A stretch of 14,709 nucleotides of DNA, taken from contig JAUQQB010000030.1 of the NCBI GenBank assembly GCA_030550075.1, positions 1 to 14,709 of the forward strand, written 5' to 3'. The notes under the pieces are model-generated. The model was not told the DNA's origin. It did no database searches and worked only from the letters and a program-made list of their open reading frames with translations. This stretch comes from Chloroflexota bacterium. GTDB lineage: Bacteria; Chloroflexota; Anaerolineae; Thermoflexales; Thermoflexaceae. The number at the start of each line of letters is the position of its first letter. Within the stretch, counting starts at the first letter, position 1. Shown piece by piece: positions 6,978-13,256 of this stretch. Made by a program: the position numbers and the translations under genes.

Positions 6978-7815
6978 GGTCTCTCGAATATCCCCTGAGG
7001 AGCTGGCACAGGCGGTAGATGTGCCGGAAGTCGTGGGCGCCTATCTCGTTGGCTCATGGGCCCAGGGTTATGCGGATGCCCTGAGCGATGTGGATCTTGC
7101 GCTCTGGTTGCGCCCCGAGCTTCCGGCGAATCAGCTCTGGGCGCTCCTGGATCAATTGTATGCCCGGCTGGAGCAGATGCTTCCAGGCCATGAGCTGGAT
7201 TTAATCCCATTGAACGCGCTCCCCCCCGCAAAGCAATATATGATCTTGAAGGGTGGGATTCAGCTCTTCTGCAAGGATCCGGAGCTCTGCGCGGATTGGG
7301 AGGTTCGGGCGGCCCGGTTCTATCTGGACGAGCGGCCATTTCGGGAGGAATTCGCCCGACGATTGCTGGAACGACTTCAGCAGGGAGGGACGCCTTTGGT
7401 GGATCGAGAGCTTGTCGCGGATCGTCTGGCCCGGTTGGAGGAATTCCTGAAGTTGCTGGAACCTCTGGCGAGGATGGATCGAGAAACGTTCTGCCAGGAC
7501 CCTTACCGTTATGGGAGCGCGGAGCGATTCCTGCAGTTAGGGATCGAGGCCGCTTTGGACATCGGGCATCACCTTGTGGCTCGCCTGGGCCTTGGGCGTC
7601 CGCAGAGTTATGCGGAAATTTTTCAGATGCTGGAACGAGGGGGGATCCTGGATCCAGAAACGGCGCGAGCGATGGGCCAGCTGGCCCGATTCAGGAACCG
7701 GCTGGTGCATTTGTATTGGGAGGTAGACAGGGCCCAGGTGCATGCCCTTCTACCTGATGCGATTCGAGACCTGCGGGAGTTTATGAAAGCCATCGCCGGG
7801 TTCCTGGGATCGTGA
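6949..7815 (+). CDS. Nucleotidyltransferase-HEPN fusion (MntA-HepT type VII toxin-antitoxin-like)
   Basis: One 288-aa protein carries both halves of an MNT/HEPN pair. Residues about 15-140 are a minimal nucleotidyltransferase. The motif GS-x10-DxD is intact (G35 S36, D47, D49), and a third acidic residue sits in HELDLIPLN (D84). Residues about 150-288 are a DUF86/HepT-like HEPN domain with the ribonuclease motif Rx4HxY (R249, H254, Y256) in RNRLVHLY. In known type VII systems the two are separate proteins, and MntA AMPylates the HxY tyrosine to silence the HepT RNase. Here the domains are covalently joined, so AMPylation in cis is plausible (inference). ATG 6949 is preferred over TTG 6943: GAAGGG at 6933-6938 lies 10 nt upstream of it. 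It overlaps ftsY by 29 nt and is probably co-expressed. A perfect GGAGG lies inside the gene just before the HEPN module. Confidence 0.88.
   Translation: MRRERHPEPEVSRISPEELAQAVDVPEVVGAYLVGSWAQGYADALSDVDLALWLRPELPANQLWALLDQLYARLEQMLPGHELDLIPLNALPPAKQYMILKGGIQLFCKDPELCADWEVRAARFYLDERPFREEFARRLLERLQQGGTPLVDRELVADRLARLEEFLKLLEPLARMDRETFCQDPYRYGSAERFLQLGIEAALDIGHHLVARLGLGRPQSYAEIFQMLERGGILDPETARAMGQLARFRNRLVHLYWEVDRAQVHALLPDAIRDLREFMKAIAGFLGS
7384..7401 (+). promoter_or_regulatory. Internal Shine-Dalgarno and alternative start for the HEPN module
   Basis: GGAGG at 7384-7388 is followed 7 nt later by an in-frame TTG (7396) and then GTG (7399). These encode L150 and V151 at the junction of the two domains. 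The residues from V151, VDRELVADRLARLEEFL, look like the start of a stand-alone HepT protein. Initiation here would give a free HEPN protein of about 138-139 aa, the usual HepT length. The site could be functional or a relic of the gene fusion. Confidence 0.45.
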
Positions 7816-7897
7816 GGCGAGCCGGATCATGCACATAGCGCCTCTCCCTGTGGCAGGTAAAGTTGTGCGCGTAGATAAAAACCGAGAGGAGGACTCC

Positions 7898-9005
7898 ATG
7901 AGCGAGCTTCGGGAGCGGCTGGAAGCATTGACGCTGACCCTGGAAGATCTGCTGGACCGTCTTTGACATCCCGAAGAAGCGGGCAGAGATCCAGAAGCTG
8001 GAGGAGGAAGCGACGCAGCCGGACTTCTGGGAACAGCCGGCGCGAGCCCAGGAAGTCATGAAGCGCTTGGGCCGGTTGAAGGAGGAGGTGGAAGGCTGGC
8101 TTCGCCTGAGCCGTCAGGTCCAGGAGGCCTGTGAGCTGCTGGATCTGGCGGAGATGGAGGGAGACGAAGCGCTGAGGTCGGATCTGGAGCGCGAGATCGG
8201 TGCCCTGGAGGAGGAGATCCGACGTCATCAATTCGAAGTCTGGATGTCCGGCCCCTACGATCATAACGATGCGATCCTGGCCATCCACGCCGGGGCGGGC
8301 GGGACCGATGCCCAGGATTGGGCGGAGATGCTGTTGCGCATGTATCTCCGCTGGGCCGAACGCCGTGGGTGGGAAGCCGAACTGCTGGATAAGGTAGATG
8401 GCGAGGAGGCAGGCATCAAGAGCGCCACGGTTTTGGTGAAGGGCCCTTACGCCTACGGTTATCTGAAGGCCGAAAAAGGAGTCCACCGGCTGGTCCGCAT
8501 CTCCCCCTTTGATGCGGCTCACCGTCGACATACCTCCTTCGCCCTGGTGGAAGTGTGGCCGGATATCGGAGAGAGCCCGGAGATCGTGATCCGTCCGGAG
8601 GACATCATCATTGAGACCTTCCGGGCCTCCACCGCAGGCGGTCAGCATATGCAGAAGAATGAGACCGCGGTCCGCATCCGGCATATCCCGACGGGGATCG
8701 TGGTCTCGTGCCAGAACGAGCGCAGCCAGACACAGAACAAGGAGACCGCGTTGAAGATCCTGAGGGCTCGCCTGGCAGAGCTGGAAGAACAGAAACGACG
8801 CGCAGAGCTCGCGGCCCTGAAGGGAGAGCACGTGAGCGCTGAGTGGGGGAATCAAATCCGTTCCTATGTCCTTCATCCCTATCAGCTGGTAAAGGATCAT
8901 CGCACAGATCATGAGACCAGTCAGGTGGAACGGGTGCTGGGTGGGGAGCTCGATGAGTTCATCGAGGCTTATCTCCGGCGGGCGGTGGCAACCTCTCGCC
9001 CTTAA
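7898..9005 (+). CDS. prfB: Peptide chain release factor 2 (programmed +1 frameshift)
   Basis: Release factor recognising UGA and UAA; about 368 aa after frameshifting. The gene starts at ATG 7898 (GAGAGGAGG just upstream) and encodes 22 codons ending CTT at 7961. It then meets an in-frame TGA at 7964-7966. Reading continues in +1 from GAC at 7965, giving ...LDRL-DIPKKRAEIQKLEEE, which aligns with the N-terminal coiled region of RF2. RF2 hallmarks follow: the SPF stop-recognition tripeptide in VRISPFDAAHRRHTS (about 202-204) and the catalytic GGQ in STAGGQHMQKN (about 247-249), both very close to their E. coli positions. The stop is the TAA at 9003-9005. The start at ATG 8058, which avoids the frameshift, would delete the conserved first domain. 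It follows the MNT-HEPN gene by 82 nt. Confidence 0.95.
7961..7967 (+). other. RF2 programmed +1 frameshift site CTTTGAC
   Basis: CTT TGA C is the classic autoregulatory slippery site of bacterial prfB. When RF2 is scarce the ribosome pauses at UGA and slips from CUU to UUU. In E. coli a strong Shine-Dalgarno-like AGGGGG sits just upstream; here the corresponding bases read CTGGACCGT, with only a GGA core, so the stimulator looks weak. The stop at this exact place and the restored RF2 frame show this is not a sequencing error. Confidence 0.93.
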
Positions 9006-9046
9006 AGATCCGTGCGCTTAACCTGCTACCGCTTTGTTAATCTCAG

Positions 9047-9065
9047 TTAGGAGTTACGCAGTTGA
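9047..9065 (+). repeat. 19-bp direct repeat, copy 1
   Basis: TTAGGAGTTACGCAGTTGA occurs here and again, identical and in the same orientation, at 14621-14639. In both places it is followed within 16-45 bp by a TGGGGGCG(A/G)AGCG hairpin block, so the two copies share a composite structure. The sequence resembles ends of some transposable elements from memory, but no transposase is nearby. Confidence 0.65.
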
Positions 9066-9080
9066 TTCCCTTGGGGACTC

Positions 9081-9173
9081 TGGGGGCGAAGCGAAGCGCC
9101 AGAGGCACTCGCTCCGCCCCAAAGGTATTTTTGAGCCTCCCTTCCCAAGGCTTGAGGGCTGTAGGAAGAGAGG
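9081..9173. repeat. GC-rich palindromic intergenic repeats
   Basis: GGGGCGAAGCG (9083-9093) pairs with CGCTCCGCCCC (9110-9120) with one mismatch. A second stem pairs CCTCCCTTCC (9136-9145) with GGAAGAGAGG (9164-9173), 9 of 10 bases. The first block shares TGGGGGC plus an A/G-rich GCG core with blocks at 5881, 10861 and 14684. The second resembles the larger hairpin at 12950-13004 (pyrimidine arm, GGCYTGA centre, purine arm). There is no T-tract, so these are not canonical terminators, although they lie directly after prfB. Confidence 0.55.
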
Positions 9174-9442
9174 ATTGGGGGAACCTGGGGTTGGAGGGCT
9201 GCTGAGGGCGGCTCGCCCGACCCCTAAAAGCCTCGAAGAGAAAAGTGGAGCAATTCGTTGGACTGCCGGGTAGGGTGGAGAGGGGAAAAGAGAACCGTTT
9301 TCATGAACCGGGTTGGGGGCCAGAGGCCCCCAGCCTGCGAAAATTCCACATCTCAGTAATAGGGTTCAGGGTGGGGGACGCACGGCTTCATCGCTTGTCC
9401 CACCACCCCAACTTGATGGAAGTCGGCGGAGGGAAGCCGTAC

Positions 9443-10093
9443 ATGGTAAAGCGAAAAAGGCGGAACTCTTCCGGAGAGTGGCTTTCCCTCAAAGCGGCGG
9501 CTGCGATGCTGGGGGTGCATCCCGCAACCCTTCGGGCATGGGCCGACGCGGGGCGGATCCCCTCTCGCCGGACGGCAGGGGGGCATCGGCGGTTCGCTCG
9601 GCAGGATTTAGAGGCATGGCTGCAGGCCCACGGGGCGGAGCCGGGGGTGCAGATGATGATCGCATATACTCTGGGACAGCTTCGCCTCGAGCTCGCCCGG
9701 GGGACCGGGCCCCAGGCCCCCTGGTTTAAGCGGATGCAGGGGGAGATCGCGCAGGCTTTTCAGGCCACCTGTTATCAGTTGCTGGAGGAACTTCAGGTCT
9801 ACATCCGCGATCACGATCCCTTGCGCCCCCAGCGCATCGGAGCGCGCTATGCGGAGCAGGCCATTACCGCAGGATTAGAGCTGGGGGATTTGCTGCGGGC
9901 CTTTCTGCATTTCGGAGGCTACCTGCTGGAGAGCGTGTTCCGGATGGTGGAGATGGGCGGCTCCCCGGAACGCTGGCATGAAGTCTATCGAGCGATTATG
10001 GCGTTTTATAATGAAACGTTGCTAACCATGGTCGAGCGCTATCTGGAACAGGCACCATGGGCAAGGGCTACCGCAGGCTTCTCAACGGATTGA
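9443..10093 (+). CDS. BldC/MerR-like HTH regulator with C-terminal RsbRD-like region
   Basis: A 216-aa putative transcription factor. Residues 12-61 are an excisionase/BldC/MerR-type winged HTH: EWLSLKAAAAMLGVHPATLRAWADAGRIP, then the wing RTAGGHRRFARQDLEAWL. The remaining about 140 residues are helical. The segment RYAEQAITAGLELGDLLRAF...ESVFRM...YRAIMAFYNETLLTMVERYL resembles the RsbRD/globin-like N-terminal sensor domain of stress-signalling proteins (tentative). Ligand and targets are unknown. The start is fixed by GGAGGG at 9428-9433, 9 nt before ATG 9443. The ORF continues upstream, but that part looks non-coding. Its 3' end overlaps the sortase gene by 37 nt, implying coupled expression and a possible regulatory link to surface-protein anchoring. 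Confidence 0.8.
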   Translation: MVKRKRRNSSGEWLSLKAAAAMLGVHPATLRAWADAGRIPSRRTAGGHRRFARQDLEAWLQAHGAEPGVQMMIAYTLGQLRLELARGTGPQAPWFKRMQGEIAQAFQATCYQLLEELQVYIRDHDPLRPQRIGARYAEQAITAGLELGDLLRAFLHFGGYLLESVFRMVEMGGSPERWHEVYRAIMAFYNETLLTMVERYLEQAPWARATAGFSTD

Positions 10094-10767
10094 GCTGGAT
10101 CCTGATAGGGACCGGTCTGGCGGTCTGGGTGGGGAGTCTGGGGCTTGTATGGCATGCGCTGGCTTCCAATGTGACTCCTATGGAACCCTCATCGGCGTCA
10201 ATGCCTTCTCTTGCATTGGAAACGATGCCCTCGCCTCCTGTTCCCACGGAAATGCCTCCACCCTTATCTGGAATGACATCCTCGCCTTCGCCGACGGCAA
10301 TGCCCGATGCGAAGCCTCCCCTTCGCCTGTTGATTCCAGCTATCCGGCTGGACGCCCCTGTAGTCCCTGCGAGGTTGACGGCGATGCGAGAAGGGGGGCG
10401 GGAATGGATCACCTGGGAGCCGCCGGAGGATTTTGCCGCTGGCTGGTTGACCACCTCCGCCTATCCTGACCAGCCCGGCAATGTCGTTCTGATCGGCCAT
10501 CACAACATCTACGGGAAGGTCTTTGCGAACCTTTATCGCCTGCGCCCGGGCGACCTGATCCTTCTGGAAACTCGACACCGGATCTATGCCTACCGGGTAG
10601 AGGCGGTCCATATCCTGCCGGAGAAGGGCCAGCCCCTGGAGGTCCGGCAGCGCAATTTACAATGGATTCTGCCCACAGCGGATGAGCGGTTGACCTTGGT
10701 CACGTGCTGGCCCCCTCACACCAACACCCATCGCCTGATTGTGGTGGCGCGGCCAGCACAGCCTTAA
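10057..10767 (+). CDS. Sortase (membrane-anchored cysteine transpeptidase)
   Basis: A 236-aa sortase. Residues 11-33 are an N-terminal signal anchor; a Pro/Ser/Thr-rich stalk (about 38-87) leads to the catalytic beta-barrel (88-233). The catalytic triad is visible: His148 in VLIGHHNIYG, Cys217 in LTLVTCWPP and Arg226 in THRLIVVARP. The segment WITWEPPEDFAAGWL...PGN before the His and LRPGDLILLETRHRIYAYRV after it are typical of the class D/E/F-like sortases of Actinobacteria and Chloroflexota. It would join surface proteins bearing a C-terminal sorting signal, or polymerise them. No such substrate is in this window: the LysM protein ends in VPRPP without a sorting motif. It overlaps the HTH regulator gene by 37 nt. 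The exact class is uncertain. Confidence 0.9.
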   Translation: MGKGYRRLLNGLSWILIGTGLAVWVGSLGLVWHALASNVTPMEPSSASMPSLALETMPSPPVPTEMPPPLSGMTSSPSPTAMPDAKPPLRLLIPAIRLDAPVVPARLTAMREGGREWITWEPPEDFAAGWLTTSAYPDQPGNVVLIGHHNIYGKVFANLYRLRPGDLILLETRHRIYAYRVEAVHILPEKGQPLEVRQRNLQWILPTADERLTLVTCWPPHTNTHRLIVVARPAQP

Positions 10768-10856
10768 GGGGTGCGCGCCCGTATTCCGTTGAGGCGCCAA
10801 AGACACTCCGCCCTCCATCCCATATGGCAGGATTCCCTTTCTCTCCTTTTGGGGGG

Positions 10857-10882
10857 ATTTTGGGGGCAGGCGGGCCCGCTCC
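10857..10882 (+). repeat. GC-rich repeat, matching an inverted copy at 12917-12943
   Basis: ATTTTGGGGGC, then GGCGGG and CCGCTCC, matches the reverse complement of 12917-12943 at nearly every base (one indel and two or so substitutions). The TTGGGGGC start also matches the blocks at 5881, 9081 and 14684. It sits in the 177-bp spacer between the sortase and DUF6391 genes, which otherwise holds no gene. Confidence 0.5.
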
Positions 10883-10944
10883 TGGCGGCTCGTTTCTGAA
10901 CCTTTAGACATGAACCTTGATCAATCCAGAGAGGAGCAAAGAAG

Positions 10945-11448
10945 ATGTCGCTTCTTGATTGGGCACCCTTGCGGCGAATCCGGCGCAACCACGCGCTGGA
11001 GCATGCAACGATTCATCTGCTGAGCCGGCGGTTCCCTGGCCGGCCGATGGCGGGCCGTTCCACTCCCTTCGGGTTTTACATTTACGGAAACGTGCCGCTG
11101 GAGACGGTGGCGGCGGCATCCCAGGAGGCCCTGGAACGGTTGCGGCGCGGGGAGCATCACTGGGCGATTCATCCGGGGTGTGGCACGAACTATGTAGCTT
11201 CCGGCACCACCGCGGGCTTGGCTGCCTTTCTGACCCTGGGATTGGTTCCTTACCGCCGGCGTCGGGATGTGTTGCCACTGGTGATCCTGGCGACGGTGCT
11301 GGCCCTCATCGCGGCCCAACCCCTGGGTCCATGGCTACAGACCCATCTCACCACCCGGGCGGATCCGGGGGATCTGGAGGTCGTCGGGGTGCGGGCGCTT
11401 CCGGGCGGGTGGATCCATGGATACTTTGTGGAGACTCGTGGGGGATGA
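10945..11448 (+). CDS. DUF6391 family membrane protein
   Basis: A 167-aa protein of unknown function, recognised by the near-N-terminal signature RRNHALEHATIHLL (13-26). This is a His/Glu-rich helix seen in DUF6391 proteins of cyanobacteria and Chloroflexota. A second conserved patch is HWAIHPGCGTNY (72-83). Two hydrophobic helices (about 85-103 and 108-126) are separated by a short basic loop YRRRRD, so the N-terminal conserved part and the C-terminal tail probably lie on the same side of the membrane. The clustered His, Glu and Cys residues could bind a metal, but no HExxH protease motif is present and no activity is claimed. AGAGGAG at 10929-10935, 9 nt before the ATG, fixes the start. It stands alone between sortase and holA. 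Confidence 0.8.
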   Translation: MSLLDWAPLRRIRRNHALEHATIHLLSRRFPGRPMAGRSTPFGFYIYGNVPLETVAAASQEALERLRRGEHHWAIHPGCGTNYVASGTTAGLAAFLTLGLVPYRRRRDVLPLVILATVLALIAAQPLGPWLQTHLTTRADPGDLEVVGVRALPGGWIHGYFVETRGG

Positions 11449-11505
11449 ATCTCGACAGGGCTCGCGTAGGGCGCTCTATTGCAAACCCATCCGGTGGATC
11501 GATCC

Positions 11506-11543
11506 TTTTGCGCATGAAGCGGCGCGCCGCTTTACGCGTAAAA
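11506..11543. promoter_or_regulatory. 38-bp palindrome overlapping the holA promoter
   Basis: Positions 11506-11524 and 11525-11543 are reverse complements at 16 of 19 positions, and two of the three mismatches would be G-U pairs in RNA. The centre is the perfect 16-bp palindrome AAGCGGCGCGCCGCTT (11517-11532). It is followed by a second perfect palindrome TTTACGCGTAAA (11531-11542) that includes the -35 box. The layout suits an operator. No T-tract follows, so a terminator for the DUF6391 gene is less likely. Confidence 0.45.
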
Positions 11544-11559
11544 TATGATTCCACATAAT
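11531..11559 (+). promoter_or_regulatory. Sigma70-type promoter for holA
   Basis: TTTACG (11531-11536) and CATAAT (11554-11559) are spaced 17 bp apart, with CGTAAAAT opening the spacer as in the promoter candidate at 366-394. Transcription would begin near 11566, only about a dozen bases before the ATG at 11579, giving a very short leader with no strong ribosome binding site. Confidence 0.5.
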
Positions 11560-11578
11560 GCATTGGTGAGACGTTCTT

Positions 11579-12547
11579 ATGGTGATCGTTCTGCATGGGG
11601 AGAACGAGCTGGAAATCGAAGAGGCGCTGCTGGAGCTCCGGGAGTCCGTTGGGGACGCCGCCGCTCGATCGATGAATGTCATAACCCTGGATGGGCGGCG
11701 GGTGACCCCCGCCGAATTACAGGCTGCATGCGCGGCTGTGCCGTTCCTGGCCGCTCGTCGTCTGATCATCGTGGAGGGCCTGTTCGCGCGAGAGCGCCGT
11801 CGGACCCGGGAAGAGACCGCCTTCCTGGAAACGCTGTCCGCTGTTCCCCTAACCACCCTGCTCGTCCTGGTAGAGCCCAGGACGCTTCCGGAAGACCATC
11901 CCCTGTTGCGCTGGATCGCGGCCCATCCCAATGATGGAGAGGCGCGGCATTTTCCACTCCCCTCTCCCCGGGTGTTGCCGGAATGGGTGATGGACTGGGC
12001 CCGACGCTATAGCGGAACATTTACGCCACAGGCGGCCTCTGCCCTGGCAGCTCTCCTCACTGATCTGCGTCTCCTGGATCAGGAGATTCGGAAGCTGGTC
12101 ACCTGGGTAGCCGATCGGCCGGTGACGCCGCAGGATGTCGAGCGGCTGGTGCCTTATGCAGCGCCCATCAGCTTATTTGAGTTAACGGAGGCGCTGGGCC
12201 GTCGGGATGTGGGTCGTGCCCTGGCGGCCCTGCATCGGCTGCTGACAGAGGGGGAACATCCATTGGGTCTGTTTGGCATGATCGTCCGCCAGTTCCGCCT
12301 GATGCTTCTGATGAAGGAACAATTGGAGAAGGGGCTCTCGCCCGCTGAGGCAGGAAGTCTGTTAGGGCTTCATCCCTATGCGGCTCGCAAAATCGCCGAG
12401 GCAGTTGTGGCCTTTTCTATGCCGCAATTGGAGGCTTTCTATCGAAGCTTGGCGGAGCTGGATGTAGCGATCAAGACCGGCCAGATTCCTGATGTGGTGG
12501 CGCTGGAGACCTTCATTGTCTCCGTGGGCCGGCGGGAGATGGCTTAG
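11579..12547 (+). CDS. holA: DNA polymerase III subunit delta
   Basis: Delta subunit of the clamp loader, which opens the beta sliding clamp during replication; 322 aa, normal for the family. The N-terminus MVIVLHGENELEIEEALLEL is the degenerate P-loop-like start of HolA, followed by PFLAARRLIIVEGLF (the clamp-contacting area) and TTLLVLVEP. The middle region WVMDWARRYSGTFTPQAASALAALLTDLRLLDQEIRKL corresponds to the conserved HolA domain II segment. The C-terminal collar domain contains SLFELTEALGRRD, ALAALHRLLTEGEHPLGLFGMIVRQFRLML and a final ELDVAIKTGQIPDVVALETFIVSV. All are strongly family-like. It appears to be a single-gene transcript from the promoter at 11531-11559. Confidence 0.94.
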   Translation: MVIVLHGENELEIEEALLELRESVGDAAARSMNVITLDGRRVTPAELQAACAAVPFLAARRLIIVEGLFARERRRTREETAFLETLSAVPLTTLLVLVEPRTLPEDHPLLRWIAAHPNDGEARHFPLPSPRVLPEWVMDWARRYSGTFTPQAASALAALLTDLRLLDQEIRKLVTWVADRPVTPQDVERLVPYAAPISLFELTEALGRRDVGRALAALHRLLTEGEHPLGLFGMIVRQFRLMLLMKEQLEKGLSPAEAGSLLGLHPYAARKIAEAVVAFSMPQLEAFYRSLAELDVAIKTGQIPDVVALETFIVSVGRREMA

Positions 12548-13256
12548 AGCATGCATGAAAATTTATTCGAGTGAGGCGCCCTCCGGCGGGGTCTGTGCTT
12601 GCAAGCCGGAATCATTGCGCCATCCTATCGTGCTGGTCTGAATGGAAGGGGTCATCCACGAATAGGCGCACGAATACAGGAATGGGGCTGTCGGCCTATA
12701 TGGATGGTTCGCGGGCTTACGCGCATCTGTGAACGGCAGTCATTCCTTCGCGTAAGTCTTATGAAATTCACAGTATAGGTTTGCAAACTCAGGTGGGACA
12801 TAAGCGGTTGGAGGCCGACTGCTCTTCAGACAGTGGGGAGGAAGCTCAAAAAGTCAGAGGATGAGGGGCAGGTTGGCTGAGGAATACCCCGTTTGAGTCA
12901 GTTGTGGATTAGAGTTGGAGCGGCCCCGCCCGCCCCCCAAAATATAAAATTTCCCCTCCTCCCTCCTCACGGCCTGAAGGGCCGCGGGAAGGGGGGAGGG
13001 GGGAAAGGCTCACCGGCCTCTTCGAGGAAGCCTTCCCGGTCGAAAGCTCATCGCATTCGCCGCACCGGTGGGACAAGCGGCATAAGGAGGGCAGACCTCT
13101 CTTCAAATGGCAGAGAGGGGCATGCATGTGCCCATCCGTTGGGCCCTATTGTGATTCGCTGATCAAAGCCGGGTAATCTGTCAAGGTGGGTTCAGTAATT
13201 GGGGAGCGGCGAGGCCAACGAGGGTGGTCTTCAAAAGCCCTCCTGAGGAAATCGAA
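12548..13256. other. 709-bp non-coding spacer with palindromes
   Basis: I find no credible gene, tRNA, tmRNA, SRP RNA or RNase P signature. Visible items are CGCC/GGCG and GCTTGCAAGC palindromes shortly after holA and an 8-bp perfect inverted repeat CTTACGCG (12716-12723)/CGCGTAAG (12749-12756). An inverted copy of the 10857 repeat lies at 12917-12943 and a very strong hairpin at 12950-13004. Two similar short segments, GGTGGGACATAAGCGG (about 12792) and GGTGGGACAAGCGG (about 13067), lie 275 bp apart. The open frames at 12893-13162 and 13224 onward are products of this sequence. The stretch may be an unrecognised RNA, repeat debris or a gene relic. Confidence 0.45.
12917..13004. repeat. Inverted GC repeat plus long polypurine/polypyrimidine hairpin
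   Basis: 12917-12943 is the reverse complement of the repeat at 10857-10882. Directly after it, 12950-12974 pairs with 12980-13004 to give about 24 base pairs closed by CGGCC-TGAAG-GGCCG. The left arm is almost all pyrimidine and the right arm almost all purine. On the minus strand the hairpin would be followed by T-rich sequence (terminator-like), but no minus-strand gene enters it. Confidence 0.6.

Larger units (their letters stand above)
9006..9442. other. Repeat-rich spacer between prfB and the HTH-sortase pair
   Basis: No gene is supported before ATG 9443; the upstream in-frame extension starting at 9245 has no family resemblance. The spacer holds several repeats. One is a 19-bp sequence repeated at the window's right end (9047-9065). 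A GC hairpin lies at 9083-9120 and an imperfect hairpin at 9136-9173. A further copy of the GGCGGCTCGCCC motif lies around 9208. Together they suggest accumulated palindromic intergenic repeats rather than a decayed gene. Confidence 0.5.

Noticed and set aside
7964..7966. In-frame stop making prfB a pseudogene or sequencing error
   Set aside because: It is the conserved CTTTGAC programmed frameshift site of RF2, and the downstream frame is intact with SPF and GGQ motifs.
7827..8912. Long minus-strand open frame (361 aa) opposite prfB
   Set aside because: It is the antisense shadow of a GC-rich real gene; its His/Leu/Gln-rich composition has no domain signature. The same applies to the 354-aa minus-strand frame opposite rlmI.
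9245..9442. N-terminal extension of the HTH protein
   Set aside because: It lies in a repeat-rich spacer with no family similarity, and a good ribosome binding site precedes ATG 9443.
10851..10875. Possible G-quadruplex in the sortase-DUF6391 spacer
   Set aside because: Only two long G-runs plus shorter ones are present; better explained as a member of the TGGGGGC repeat family.
12893..13162. 89-aa open frame in the holA-rlmI spacer
   Set aside because: Its Gly/Pro/Lys-rich composition arises from the purine/pyrimidine hairpin; no ribosome binding site or recognisable family.
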